From Enterobacter sp. (GTDB lineage: Bacteria > Pseudomonadota > Gammaproteobacteria > Enterobacterales > Enterobacteriaceae): a stretch of DNA of 64,000 bases. Shown here in pieces: positions 18,841 through 28,228 of this stretch. The translations under genes and the position numbers were made by a program. Below the pieces are notes generated by a model. The model made no database searches. It worked only from the letters and a program-made list of their open reading frames with translations, and was not told the origin of the DNA. Numbering within the stretch: position 1 is the stretch's first letter; each line of letters opens with the position of its first letter. The stretch lies in the NCBI GenBank assembly GCA_022649305.1, contig JALCNW010000013.1, positions 1 through 64,000 on the forward strand, written 5' to 3'.

Positions 18841-20153
18841 TGCTCTACCCTAATCTTTCGGACCATTGGTAACCCTCCGGCCATACATAACCCCAACATG
18901 ACCGACACGATCACCATTTGATGCTGTTCACCAATCAGACCGAAGTTTTCACCAAAGCCATGCGCAAATTGCCAAGCAAGCACCATGAGCAATGCATAAC
19001 CAATGTTCTTCTGCTCATTATTGTAGGTTTTGATAGCACGAATCCCAACTCCAATGCTTGTAAGAATAAAACATAACCCCATGAACGATGCTATAATTCC
19101 CGACTTTGACCAAAGATAAATCAGCGTATTATGCGGCGGAAGAAAATAATCAGTATGTTTACTATAATCAACTTCCCAGCCACCGAATCCTTGCCCCATG
19201 AGCGGTTTATCTAAAAAGGCATTAAATGCATAATTCCATATCTGGTAGCGGGTTTGTGCAGTTTCAGTCGATTCCTGTAAAAAACCATTATGTTCATTAA
19301 TACTGAAAAAAATACTTATTGCTATTAAAAAAATAGCAAACGAAGCCCCTACAGATACCACGACAATTTTAGTTGACCGTTGTAATTTGAGATAAAATAT
19401 GAAAGCTGGGATAAGAACGGCAAAGAGAACACCTGCCTTTGATCCTGTAAAGAATACCGTAGTCCATAATAGAATAGCCATTATAAGCGTTAGCTTTGAC
19501 TTGAGCACACTGTATACTCCCCAAGCCATAAATGAAGAAATCCCCACGTAGCAGGCAGCTGCATTAGCATTAATGAATAAAACACCACCCGCTTTGACCG
19601 GGTCATAGAAATTATTTCTTGCACCGTCTAACAGTCCCTGAAGTGTGTTCATTCCCATTAAATACTTACTCACTGGAGAGAGCACAATTGACAACTCGAG
19701 GGCTTCATTCAACCTAAATATGATAATGGTTATGGCTTGAAGACAGATAACGAAAAGCAAAGCGTTAATAATTCTATAAAGCATGAGTTTATTTTTAGTT
19801 GCGAGAACATATACCGCATTTGCGATAACTATAAACTCAATAAGATAGGCAATATCACGAATGCCCATTGATACTTCTACTGACCACAATAGACTTACTA
19901 TACTAATACAAATCAAACCTACAAGCGCTAGAATCGCTGGTCTTGCTAGAAATTGATTGGCATTTTTTAAAAATTCAGGAACGAGTAATGCGGGCAGTAA
20001 AAAAGCAAGCGGGACATCTGCCCCACCCAATTGAACTAAGTATAGCTGGGGGACACTACATACAAGAACGAAGAGCAACCTAATATGTAAAGGGAGCGCA
20101 AGGCTAAATACATATATAACAAACCCAAACGCTGCTAATATAACTTCTATCAT
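18837..20153 (-). CDS. wzy: O-antigen polymerase Wzy
   Basis: This 438-residue inner-membrane protein has about 10-12 hydrophobic segments and belongs to the Wzy/WaaL (O-antigen ligase-polymerase) family. Visible marks are LLWSVEVSMGIRDIAYLI near residue 90, FTGSKAG near 235, the periplasmic loop RYQIWNYAFNAFLDKPLMGQGFGGW (about 307-331) and PPHNTLIYLWSKSG. The last two form the family signature with a conserved His. The cluster lacks any other candidate polymerase, and the ligase WaaL normally sits in the waa locus, so Wzy is the better call. It overlaps the next gene by 4 bases. Confidence 0.88.
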   Translation of the reverse strand: MIEVILAAFGFVIYVFSLALPLHIRLLFVLVCSVPQLYLVQLGGADVPLAFLLPALLVPEFLKNANQFLARPAILALVGLICISIVSLLWSVEVSMGIRDIAYLIEFIVIANAVYVLATKNKLMLYRIINALLFVICLQAITIIIFRLNEALELSIVLSPVSKYLMGMNTLQGLLDGARNNFYDPVKAGGVLFINANAAACYVGISSFMAWGVYSVLKSKLTLIMAILLWTTVFFTGSKAGVLFAVLIPAFIFYLKLQRSTKIVVVSVGASFAIFLIAISIFFSINEHNGFLQESTETAQTRYQIWNYAFNAFLDKPLMGQGFGGWEVDYSKHTDYFLPPHNTLIYLWSKSGIIASFMGLCFILTSIGVGIRAIKTYNNEQKNIGYALLMVLAWQFAHGFGENFGLIGEQHQMVIVSVMLGLCMAGGLPMVRKIRVEQ

Positions 20154-20186
20154 TAATATTTTCCACGCGATTTAGCAATTTATTAA

Positions 20187-21572
20187 TTAGCTATTAATAA
20201 GTCCCAACAACTCATCTCGCTTTCTTTCCATTAACTCTTCGTCAGCATCAGCTTCAACATTAAGACGGAGCAAAGGTTCAGTATTAGAAGTGCGAATATT
20301 AAAACGCCATCCTGAGAAAGACATACTTAGGCCGTCGGTGTAATCAACCTCGATTGCCTGAGATGAATAACGTTTTTCAATATCAGCGATCAGCGCCGTG
20401 GCATTCATCACTTTGCGGTTTATCTCACCTGAAACAGGGAATCGTGCAATACGTGATTTTACGAGATCGCCCAGTGAACGCTCTGAAGTGAGAACAAGCT
20501 CTGCAATCAGCAACCAAGGAATCATACCACTATCACAATATGCAAAGTCTCGGAAATAATGGTGTGCACTCATTTCACCACCATACACAGCATTCTCTAA
20601 ACGCATACGTTCTTTAATAAAAGCATGCCCCGTCTTTGACATCACCGGAATACCGCCAGTGTTTTCGACGATATCAATAGTATTCCAGATTAAACGAGGG
20701 TCATGGATGATCTTTGCGCCCTTCTCTTTACTGAGAAATGCTTCTGCTAATAAGCCCACAATGTAGTAGCCTTCAATAAAATTAGCATTCTCATCAAATA
20801 GGAAGCAACGATCAAAATCACCATCAAAAGCAATGCCCATGCTTGCCTTTGAGTCTAAAACAGCGTTTGCGGTATCCTGGCGTGATTCAGGCAATAATGG
20901 ATTGGGTATACCGTGAGGAAATGCACCGTTAGGTTCATTATGCACCTTGATAAACTCAATTTGCACACCCGCATTTTTGAAGCGTAATTCTATTTCATCA
21001 ATTACATGACCCGCTGCACCGTTGCCAGAATTGATTACCAATTTTAATGGTTTGATGCGGAAATTATCAAGATTTACATACCCAAGCAGATGCTCCACGT
21101 ATGCGCCGAGTATATCGATTTTCTTATAATTTCCTCTTCGCTCAACCGGCGGAAATTGGTTGGCTTCGGCCAATTCTCGAATCTCATTTAAGCCAGTATC
21201 ACCACTGACAGGGCGGGAACCTCTGCGCACGAGTTTCATTCCATTATAATCTATGGGATTATGGCTCGCAGTCACTTCAATACCACCGTCTACGTCAAGG
21301 TAAAACGTAGCAAAATACACTTCTTCAGTCCCTGACAATCCTATGTCTAGTACATCACAGCCGCCATCCATCAAACCTTCAGCAAGCGCCATTTTTAATG
21401 ACTCACTGGTAAGACGCACGTCACCGCCAACTACTACCTGCTTTGGCGCTAAGCATAGTGCGTACGCTCGGCCGATACGCCATGCAATATCTTCGTTCAG
21501 TTCTTCACCCAATTTACCCCGAATATCATATGCTTTAAAGCACGTTAACGTTTTATTATTTTTATTTTCCAT
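20187..21572 (-). CDS. manB: Phosphomannomutase ManB of the O-antigen cluster
   Basis: This enzyme converts mannose 6-phosphate to mannose 1-phosphate for GDP-mannose. It has 461 residues. The phosphoserine is Ser103 in EVTASHNP, the metal loop is DGDFDRC, and the sugar-binding [10 protein letters not shown] and C-terminal [10 protein letters not shown] are complete. It is a close paralogue of cpsG at 31254-32624: the two can be aligned without gaps through the first 150 or so residues, apart from a five-residue N-terminal extension here. Its ATG shares one base with the manC stop. Confidence 0.96.
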   Translation of the reverse strand: MENKNNKTLTCFKAYDIRGKLGEELNEDIAWRIGRAYALCLAPKQVVVGGDVRLTSESLKMALAEGLMDGGCDVLDIGLSGTEEVYFATFYLDVDGGIEVTASHNPIDYNGMKLVRRGSRPVSGDTGLNEIRELAEANQFPPVERRGNYKKIDILGAYVEHLLGYVNLDNFRIKPLKLVINSGNGAAGHVIDEIELRFKNAGVQIEFIKVHNEPNGAFPHGIPNPLLPESRQDTANAVLDSKASMGIAFDGDFDRCFLFDENANFIEGYYIVGLLAEAFLSKEKGAKIIHDPRLIWNTIDIVENTGGIPVMSKTGHAFIKERMRLENAVYGGEMSAHHYFRDFAYCDSGMIPWLLIAELVLTSERSLGDLVKSRIARFPVSGEINRKVMNATALIADIEKRYSSQAIEVDYTDGLSMSFSGWRFNIRTSNTEPLLRLNVEADADEELMERKRDELLGLINS

Positions 21573-22969
21573 TATGAAATCCTTAATACGTCATCTTCAC
21601 CGAGATAGCTACCAAATTGAATTTCTAGAATCTCAAGGTTAATTTTCCCAGGATTTGAGAGTCGATGTTTTTTCCCTACAGGAATAGTTGTTGATTCATT
21701 CTCAGTTAGGTAAACAGCGTCATCCTCTACGTCTATCAATGCAGTACCGGTTAAGACCACCCAATGTTCAAGTCGGTGATGATGTAACTGGAGTGAAAGC
21801 TCGCCACCAGGAATCAGCGTTACGCGATTCACTTTATAGCGTGCATCACGAACCAGTGTTTCAACATATCCCCACGGCATATAACGTGTAGTATGCTCGC
21901 GATATTCACTTCGAGAATTCGCCTTAAGATGTTCAACAACAATTTTGACATCCTGGACATTATTTTTGTGCGATACAAGAAGTGCATCTTTTGTATTAAC
22001 AATAATAAGGTCGTCTAATCCCAGTGCGGCAGTTAACCTGCCTTCGCTACGTATATAGCAATCTCGGGAATCATGGGCAAAGACATCACCAACCAGCGCA
22101 TTACCATCGCTATCACGCGATGATGTTTCCCACAAGGCAGACCACGATCCTACATCATTCCAGCCTGCATCCATTGCAGTCACGATCCCCAAATCGGTGT
22201 GTTCCATAACGGCATAGTCAATAGAATCAGACGGGCAACTTGCAAAGATCTCTTTATTAAGCTTAATAAAATCGAGATCGTTCACTGGTTGCAGCATGGC
22301 GTTCTTGCAAGCGTCCAGTATCGATGGACACAGCTTAGCAACCTCATTCAGATACGAGGATGCCCGGAACATAAACATCCCACTGTTCCAAAGATATTCT
22401 TTGCTCTCGAGATAGGAAATGGCCGTCTCTTTGTCAGGCTTTTCAACGAAACGTTTGATTTTCCAGGCCGCGGAGTTGCCAGCATGCTGTGCTTCCCCTC
22501 GTTGAATATAACCATAGCCCGTTTCGGGTTGCGTTGGGACGATGCCGAAGGTGACGAGCTTCCCCTCTTCCGCAAAAGGGATCGCGTCTGCGATGACAGA
22601 ATGAAAGACTAATTTGTCAGAAATAAGGTGATCGGCGGCAAGAATTAACATAACAGGGTCTTCCCCTGTGCCAATCGCATGTAGGGCAGCCAACGTTATT
22701 GCAGGTGCCGTATTTCGACCCACTGGTTCAAGAATGATGTTACCGGCAAGTTTATCCATCTGCCTTAACTGTTCTGCCACCAGAAAACGATGATCTTCAT
22801 TGCAGATAACGATGGGATTTGCCACGTCCAAGCCCTCCAGACGAGAGATCGTATTCTGAAGCATTGACCCCCCCTGGTGGAATGAAAGAAATTGCTTGGG
22901 CTGCAACTCTCGAGACATCGGCCACAGTCGACTCCCTGTTCCTCCTGCGATCACCACTGGAAGTAACAT
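21572..22969 (-). CDS. manC: Mannose-1-phosphate guanylyltransferase ManC of the O-antigen cluster
   Basis: ManC makes GDP-mannose from mannose 1-phosphate and GTP and is the first gene of the O-antigen operon. The 465-residue protein has an N-terminal GT-A nucleotidyltransferase domain ([14 protein letters not shown] at 7-20, KQF, FVEKPD) and a C-terminal cupin domain ([26 protein letters not shown]). It is a type II family member related to CpsB (32734-34170) and shorter by 13 residues. A GGAG ribosome site lies 7 bases before the ATG. A G7 run (22868-22874) encodes Gly33-Gly34. I cannot tell whether the cupin domain still has isomerase activity. Confidence 0.96.
   Translation of the reverse strand: MLLPVVIAGGTGSRLWPMSRELQPKQFLSFHQGGSMLQNTISRLEGLDVANPIVICNEDHRFLVAEQLRQMDKLAGNIILEPVGRNTAPAITLAALHAIGTGEDPVMLILAADHLISDKLVFHSVIADAIPFAEEGKLVTFGIVPTQPETGYGYIQRGEAQHAGNSAAWKIKRFVEKPDKETAISYLESKEYLWNSGMFMFRASSYLNEVAKLCPSILDACKNAMLQPVNDLDFIKLNKEIFASCPSDSIDYAVMEHTDLGIVTAMDAGWNDVGSWSALWETSSRDSDGNALVGDVFAHDSRDCYIRSEGRLTAALGLDDLIIVNTKDALLVSHKNNVQDVKIVVEHLKANSRSEYREHTTRYMPWGYVETLVRDARYKVNRVTLIPGGELSLQLHHHRLEHWVVLTGTALIDVEDDAVYLTENESTTIPVGKKHRLSNPGKINLEILEIQFGSYLGEDDVLRIS
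22868..22874 (-). repeat. G7 tract near the 5' end of manC
   Basis: Seven G on the coding strand encode Gly33-Gly34 of ManC. A slip here would abolish almost the whole protein, though CpsB encoded 10 kb away could replace it. Confidence 0.9.
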
Positions 22970-23013
22970 CCTTCTTCTCCTACTTTGCTCATTACTGATT
23001 GTGTGTAAAAAGG

Positions 23014-23052
23014 CACGCTACCGCCCCTGGCTTAGGCTACCAGAAGCAATAT
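23014..23052 (-). promoter_or_regulatory. JUMPstart element with ops site, O-antigen operon
   Basis: Read on the minus strand, the 12-base ops core GGCGGTAGCGTG (23014-23025) is exact. It is preceded by a small hairpin, CTGG-9-CCAG (23027-23042), in the usual JUMPstart position. The element lies 45 bases before manC. In related bacteria RNA polymerase pauses at ops and recruits RfaH, which carries transcription through the long operon, so RfaH control is expected here. Confidence 0.9.
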
Positions 23053-23103
23053 TCAAAGTAATTTTCTCATCCTGACGTTAACGATCGGAGCCAGTAGAGA
23101 GAA

Positions 23104-23133
23104 ATAATTGAGTTTTGGCTTTATGATTGCCAA
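23104..23133 (-). promoter_or_regulatory. Candidate O-antigen operon promoter
   Basis: On the minus strand TTGGCA (plus 23128-23133) and AATTAT (plus 23104-23109) are 18 bases apart, putting the start near 23097, about 45 bases before the JUMPstart. The -35 box falls in a perfect 7-bp inverted repeat, TTTTGGC-9-GCCAAAA (23113-23135), which may be an operator. The -10 match is only fair. Confidence 0.4.
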
Positions 23134-23172
23134 AATTTTAAAAACGCGTTTAGCTGCTTCAAATAGAACAAA

Positions 23173-23199
23173 AGACCACCCTAAAACTCAGGGTAGTCT
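23173..23199 (-). terminator. Intrinsic terminator of galF
   Basis: On the minus strand, a 10-bp stem (AGACTACCCT/AGGGTGGTCT, with one G-T pair) and a 7-base loop are followed by TTTTGTTC. It lies 30 bases past the galF stop and isolates galF from the O-antigen promoter. Confidence 0.8.
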
Positions 23200-23228
23200 C
23201 TTGTTTACTATGCTATCAAAACCGCCCT

Positions 23229-24128
23229 TTACTCATGCGGTTGAAGCAGTTTTGTTATACTCTCGCGGAACTTCTGCCCTTCCTTCAGGTTACGCAAACC
23301 GTACTGCACAAAGGCCTGCATATAACCCATTTTTTTACCGCAATCGTAGCTGTCGCCCGTCATTAACACGGCATCAACAGACTGTTTCTTCGCCAGTGAC
23401 GCAATCGCATCCGTCAGTTGAATACGGTCCCACGCACCCGGTTGCGAATTTTCCAGTTCAGCCCAGATATCCGCGTTCAGGACATAACGCCCCACCGCCA
23501 TTAGGTCGGAATCCAACGTCTGTGGCTGATCGGGTTTTTCGATAAACTCAACGATACGGCTAACCTGACCTTCGGAATCCAGTGGCTCTTTAGTCTGGAT
23601 AACAGAGTACTCAGACAGATCGCCCTTCATGCGTTTTGCCAGCACCTGGCTACGGCCGGTTTCATTGAAACGCGCGACCATAGATGCCAGGTTGTAGCGC
23701 AGCGGATCGGCAGAAGCGTTGTCCAGAATGATATCTGGCAGCACAACGACAAATGGATTATCACCCACTATCGGGCGAGCACACAGGATGGAATGTCCGA
23801 GACCCAGCGGCTGAGCCTGGCGAACGTTCATAATGGTCACTCCTGGTGGGCAGATAGACTGCACTTCGGCCAGAAGCTGACGCTTAACGCGCTGCTCAAG
23901 CAACGCTTCGAGTTCGTAAGAGGTGTCGAAGTGGTTCTCTACCGCATTCTTGGACGAATGGGTAACCAGAACGATTTCTTTGATCCCTGCAGCAACAATC
24001 TCGTCAACGATGTACTGAATCATTGGCTTGTCAACGATCGGCAGCATCTCTTTAGGAATCGCTTTTGTGGCTGGGAGCATGTGCATGCCCAAACCTGCTA
24101 CCGGTATGACTGCTTTCAAATTAATCAT
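23229..24128 (-). CDS. galF: GalF, GalU-like UTP-glucose-1-phosphate uridylyltransferase homologue
   Basis: GalF is a GalU relative thought to modulate UDP-glucose levels and is the standard proximal border of enterobacterial surface polysaccharide clusters. The N-terminal signature reads [17 protein letters not shown], where GalU has GLGTRMLP; this Met-His replacement marks GalF and weakens the nucleotide site. I chose the ATG at 24128 (299 residues, MINLKAV), since the GTG at 24140 would sit on its own ribosome site GGTGGA. E. coli GalF has 297 residues; two extra residues lie at the C-terminus (LLQPHE). Confidence 0.96.
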   Translation of the reverse strand: MINLKAVIPVAGLGMHMLPATKAIPKEMLPIVDKPMIQYIVDEIVAAGIKEIVLVTHSSKNAVENHFDTSYELEALLEQRVKRQLLAEVQSICPPGVTIMNVRQAQPLGLGHSILCARPIVGDNPFVVVLPDIILDNASADPLRYNLASMVARFNETGRSQVLAKRMKGDLSEYSVIQTKEPLDSEGQVSRIVEFIEKPDQPQTLDSDLMAVGRYVLNADIWAELENSQPGAWDRIQLTDAIASLAKKQSVDAVLMTGDSYDCGKKMGYMQAFVQYGLRNLKEGQKFRESITKLLQPHE

Positions 24129-24306
24129 TATAACTTCCACCTTAAAATGGTTGCCGAATTATAGCTCTTAAACCTAATTTCGCTAGCATGATTTGATTCA
24201 ATATTGGATTGATACTACGCTTTCAGCCCACAAATTACAGTAGTTGTAATCCGAATCACGCACAGTTTTATTCCAGGAATCGTCGCAAAATCGGAGTGAC
24301 GATAAT

Positions 24307-25701
24307 TTATCGATGTGGCAGTTTAAAATTCAACCGCTCCACATTCACCACCTGTTGATCCACCCTGTCGATATCCACGGAGCTCTGCCCTTTTTCGTTA
24401 ACCGCGTGAATGTTTGCCAGTGACAGCAGCGTTTCGTCTTTAGCCATAAACTTGCCGCGAACGTCCTTACGCAAATCGAAATTCATCTTCAGCGCAGGTC
24501 CAACTGTTGATTCCTGCATCACGTTGATGTTGCGCAGGAAAAGGTGCTGCGGCTTGTTATGCAGCTCAAGCGTGGCGCGTTTCATCTCCAGGTTGGTGAT
24601 GGCAACGAACGAGGTGGCATTCCCTGATGAGATCTGAATACCTCGCAGCTTATAAGCAAGCTGGCTATTATCTAGCCGGATATCGTTGAGTTTAAAGTTT
24701 TGCGGAATGGACAGGTAATCGCCTTTGATGACGCCGTAACCAATTAACATTCCGGCACTATCTTTCATATCGATATTATCAATAACGAAATTATCACAGC
24801 CATAAATAGCCACAGTAGCATTGTCGATCCCCGCCTTTTTACTGAAGTCGGGGGTGATATTCGTGGCTTTTACATTACGGATAATAAAGTGTTTACCGTT
24901 TTCGACATGGACTAGCTGGCGACAGTTGCTGCCGGTGATATTCGCCACCACGAAGTTCTTCACGGTTTGTTTCTCGGGGTAGTCATTATCGTAAGTGCTT
25001 CCCGCAAGGCCGATACCGATGCCCCAGTTGATCTTGCCGTTAGTACAATTGATGTTGTCGATGACGTGGTCGGAAATCAGAATATTACGGTCATTGATCG
25101 CCACGTTCCACTCGATGGCATCACCCTGCAAATGGCTAAAGCGGCTGTTGGTAATGCGTGCGCCGTCCACCTGGTTATGGAACCCCTGACGCAGGATCGC
25201 GTAGTTAGCCTGAGTGACGGTCAGATTGTCGATCAGCAGGTTACGCATCACCCGCGGTTTTTTACCGCCGATGTAGATCTGCGTGACCGGCCCAAAGCCG
25301 CTCATGGCCAGCCCCTGAATAACACAGTCGGAGCCACGCACGTCCAGCGTGATGTTCTCCGTGCGCCCTTTTCCTTCGCCGATTACTTTACTGCCTTCTT
25401 GCAGGACAAAGCGCCCGCGCCCGTTGCCCGTCAGCGCGCCGCGAATAAGCAACGTTTTACCGTCCGGGATGAAAATACCCGTATTGATGTTCTCGCAGGT
25501 TAATCCTGCGGGGACGACCACGGTGTCACTCTCCGCAAAGGCCTGCTTAAAGGAGGCAATCCAGTCTTTACTGTTGTACTGGCTGATATCGACCTTACCG
25601 CCCGTTCCGGCCGCTCGCGCCACGCGAGAGCCCAGGAGCGGCGCTGCGGCCATCAACGTGCAGGAGGTCACAAAGGTACGTCGGGTTATTTTTTTCAGCA
25701 T
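24307..25701 (-). CDS. wcaM: Colanic acid biosynthesis protein WcaM
   Basis: WcaM is the last gene of the colanic acid operon. The 464-residue protein is an exported right-handed beta-helix (pectate-lyase-like) whose exact role is not settled. The N-terminus has a twin-arginine signal: TRRTFV at 6-11, a hydrophobic stretch, then ARAAG, suggesting folded export by Tat. The rest shows repeated NITxxNxRxL-like rungs (for example [19 protein letters not shown] and [20 protein letters not shown]). It lies 12 bases after wcaL. No terminator is clear in the 178 bases between it and galF. Confidence 0.95.
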   Translation of the reverse strand: MLKKITRRTFVTSCTLMAAAPLLGSRVARAAGTGGKVDISQYNSKDWIASFKQAFAESDTVVVPAGLTCENINTGIFIPDGKTLLIRGALTGNGRGRFVLQEGSKVIGEGKGRTENITLDVRGSDCVIQGLAMSGFGPVTQIYIGGKKPRVMRNLLIDNLTVTQANYAILRQGFHNQVDGARITNSRFSHLQGDAIEWNVAINDRNILISDHVIDNINCTNGKINWGIGIGLAGSTYDNDYPEKQTVKNFVVANITGSNCRQLVHVENGKHFIIRNVKATNITPDFSKKAGIDNATVAIYGCDNFVIDNIDMKDSAGMLIGYGVIKGDYLSIPQNFKLNDIRLDNSQLAYKLRGIQISSGNATSFVAITNLEMKRATLELHNKPQHLFLRNINVMQESTVGPALKMNFDLRKDVRGKFMAKDETLLSLANIHAVNEKGQSSVDIDRVDQQVVNVERLNFKLPHR

Positions 25702-25713
25702 ACTACCTCGGCT

Positions 25714-26934
25714 TTATAGCGTTTGTAGCAGGCTCGCTAACAGACGATTAATGACCTGCTGATTAAAATCGGCTTCCACTTTTTGTCGTGCATTGCGCAG
25801 TACCGGCATCAGTTCCTGCTGGTCAATATCACTGAAGGCAGCCAGACGATCGGCCAACGCGAGCGCATTATTTTCAGGCACCAGCCAGCCAGAATGACCC
25901 GGTTCGATAAGCTCGGGGATGCCGCTGTGAACGGTCGACACGACGGGGATCCCAACCGCCATGGCCTCCATCAGCGCAACGGGAATACCTTCCATGTCGC
26001 CATCTGCCCCCGTCACTGAGGGCAACAAAAACACATCCGCATCGTCAAGCATGGCTTTGACTTCATGGCTGGGCTTAAAGCCCGGCATCTCAACGTAGCC
26101 TTCAAGTTGATATTGTTCGATGAGCGTGCGCAGGCGACGCTCCCACGGGCCAATGCCCAGGATACGATAGTGAAAATCCACCCCGCGCGCTTTGAGTTGA
26201 CGACACGCTTCAATGGCGACGTGCAGCCCTTTTTTCTCGGTCAGGCGCGCCACAGAGATGATTTGCAGCGGCTTGCCCGGCACCTTCACCGGTCGTTGGG
26301 TAAAGCGCTCCATGTCTACACCCATGCGCGAGACGGCAATCTTCTCACTCGGACAGCCCATGGTTTTCAGCCGTCCTGCCCACAGTTCGCTGATGGGCAA
26401 CATCATGTCGCCGCGGCGAAATAGCTGCTGATATTCAGGCGTATAGTGGTTAAGAACTTCCCGGCTGGAGATATCAATCCCGTGAAATATCGTGGCAATT
26501 TTGCCCTCAATCACACCCAGCTCGCGCAGCTTCGCCGCCGTTACGCCCGCCGGGCCGAAGTGCGCGATAAACACGTCGGCGCGATACGGCTGGGCGGTTT
26601 GCCCGCAAATCGAGGAGAGGATCAGATTGCGGGATTCAGAACCATAGCGAGAAATATTCAGCGCTTTCCACGTCGAGGTGCGAAGCGCCCCTCTCAGTGT
26701 CCGGGTCGCACGGTAGCGCAGCTTGGCCAGTCGCCCTTGCGGCTCGTGCTGTAGCCAGCGGGTTTTTGCCTCCAGCCCATACTGTGTCCACGCAGCATGG
26801 GTGTTTTGCGTGTCGCCCTTTTGCAGGGCGACAATCTCCACGTCATAGCCCATATCGATAAACGCTGTAATTTGGTTCAGCACAAACGTTTCTGACGAGA
26901 GCGGGAATTTCAGCAAAAAGAAACCTACCTTCAT
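25714..26934 (-). CDS. wcaL: Colanic acid glycosyltransferase WcaL
   Basis: WcaL is a GT4 glycosyltransferase of 406 residues acting in the cytoplasm on the lipid-linked colanic acid unit. It shows FLLKFPLSSETFVLNQITAF (5-24), VFIAHFGPAGVTAAKL, FHGIDIS, VARLTEKKGLHVAIEAC (about 226) and the donor motif GDMEGIPVALMEAMAVGIPVVSTVHSGIPELI (about 300-330). Overlap with wcaK is 4 bases. Which of the colanic acid linkages it makes is known only from relatives. Confidence 0.95.
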   Translation of the reverse strand: MKVGFFLLKFPLSSETFVLNQITAFIDMGYDVEIVALQKGDTQNTHAAWTQYGLEAKTRWLQHEPQGRLAKLRYRATRTLRGALRTSTWKALNISRYGSESRNLILSSICGQTAQPYRADVFIAHFGPAGVTAAKLRELGVIEGKIATIFHGIDISSREVLNHYTPEYQQLFRRGDMMLPISELWAGRLKTMGCPSEKIAVSRMGVDMERFTQRPVKVPGKPLQIISVARLTEKKGLHVAIEACRQLKARGVDFHYRILGIGPWERRLRTLIEQYQLEGYVEMPGFKPSHEVKAMLDDADVFLLPSVTGADGDMEGIPVALMEAMAVGIPVVSTVHSGIPELIEPGHSGWLVPENNALALADRLAAFSDIDQQELMPVLRNARQKVEADFNQQVINRLLASLLQTL

Positions 26935-28211
26935 TTGCCCTCCCCGATGCGTTCGAGGACGGATTTGACCATTGCAATACCGTTTTCGCGCTCGGCTTTT
27001 ACCGCTATCGCCAGCCGTGCGTTGATGGCAGGTGATTGACCTAAAGTGTCGCCCACCATCGCACCCAGCGATCCATCCAGCAGGTGACGAATATCCACCG
27101 CCATTTCCGGCATGCCCAACTGCTGCATAATCCCCGCTGATTTGTGCTCATAGTTGATGGCAATCGCCGGAGTGCCGAAGTTCATCGAGATAATGGCGGA
27201 GTGCAGACGAGTGCCCACGGTCAGCTCACAGGCGGAAAGCAACTTGCCCATTTCCAGATCGTTCAGTTCGTCCATCACCACGTGATACCGGAGAGGATCG
27301 TTCACCAGTTTGCCGAGATTCAGCGCCACCATACGGTCGTCTTTGTTGTAACTGTCGATACCGGTACAGGTAGAAAGCGCCAGCACCTGATAACCGCTAT
27401 CCAGCACGCGGTTCACCACCTCGGCAAAGGCTTTCTCATACGCCGCCTGGGTCGTTCCCAAACGTTTATCAAACGGTGCCAGCTCGCGCAGGGTAATGGC
27501 CACCGTTTTCTGTTTTGCCGCCACGTTCAGCCAGTGCTGCACCGCGTAACTCGCCTCGAAATTCTCAACCTGATGATCCACCAGCCAGGCGGTATCCACG
27601 CCATGCTCCACCTTTGAGGTATCGATATCGCTGCGCTTCATCAGGTCCAGACTCACCGATTCGCGCAGGATCAGCGCATCGCAGTGACCAAAAACGTAGT
27701 TTGCCAGTTGGTTAAACTGGGGATCCTGGAACGGCCCCACGCTATGACCAATCATGAACAGCGGCTTTTTCGCCATAAAGGTACACAGCGCATGTTCAAA
27801 CTGCGGCACACCGTACAGATCGACAAAGAACGAGCCGCCAACCTGGATAATGGCGTCGTATCCTGACAGCAAGCGGACAAAATCGGTAAAGCCCTGCGCG
27901 ATAGCGATATTGCGCAGCTTGCCGGTGTCGGTCACGCGCGAGAGCAGCACCTGATGTTGATAGCGGCGGCGCAGCACTTTCTTCACGCGGCCCATCACGC
28001 CCGCTGCGTTGTTGTGCTGCTTCATCTGACTGTAAAGCGGATCGCCCATGACGGGACGATTGAGTAACCACGATGAGCTCACCGGATAGCGGCTCATCAC
28101 GTCAACTTCTGTCTCAGGCTCAAGGGTGTTAATGGCATCCAGTAAACCGCGCAGAATGGCGCTATCGCCACGGTTGCCGCAGGTATGGTTGCCAAGAATA
28201 AGTAATTTCAT
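26931..28211 (-). CDS. wcaK: Colanic acid polysaccharide pyruvyltransferase WcaK
   Basis: WcaK is a pyruvyltransferase-family protein (426 residues) that should add the ketal pyruvate to the terminal galactose of the colanic acid side chain, using phosphoenolpyruvate. Visible marks are LGNHTCGNRGDSAILRGLL at 6-24, the central IGHSVGPFQDP (about 164), and the C-terminal GTRLHSAIISMNFGTPAIAINYEHKSAGIM (about 329-358), which is the conserved family core. It lies 17 bases after wzxC and overlaps wcaL by 4 bases. Confidence 0.95.
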   Translation of the reverse strand: MKLLILGNHTCGNRGDSAILRGLLDAINTLEPETEVDVMSRYPVSSSWLLNRPVMGDPLYSQMKQHNNAAGVMGRVKKVLRRRYQHQVLLSRVTDTGKLRNIAIAQGFTDFVRLLSGYDAIIQVGGSFFVDLYGVPQFEHALCTFMAKKPLFMIGHSVGPFQDPQFNQLANYVFGHCDALILRESVSLDLMKRSDIDTSKVEHGVDTAWLVDHQVENFEASYAVQHWLNVAAKQKTVAITLRELAPFDKRLGTTQAAYEKAFAEVVNRVLDSGYQVLALSTCTGIDSYNKDDRMVALNLGKLVNDPLRYHVVMDELNDLEMGKLLSACELTVGTRLHSAIISMNFGTPAIAINYEHKSAGIMQQLGMPEMAVDIRHLLDGSLGAMVGDTLGQSPAINARLAIAVKAERENGIAMVKSVLERIGEGK

Positions 28212-28228
28212 AATGACCTCTTAAATAT

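Noticed and set aside
23027-23135. Inverted repeats near the O-antigen promoter as a second terminator for galF
   Set aside because: The TTTTGGC/GCCAAAA repeat lacks a U-tract in the galF direction and lies beyond a good terminator at 23173-23199; a promoter-associated role is more likely.
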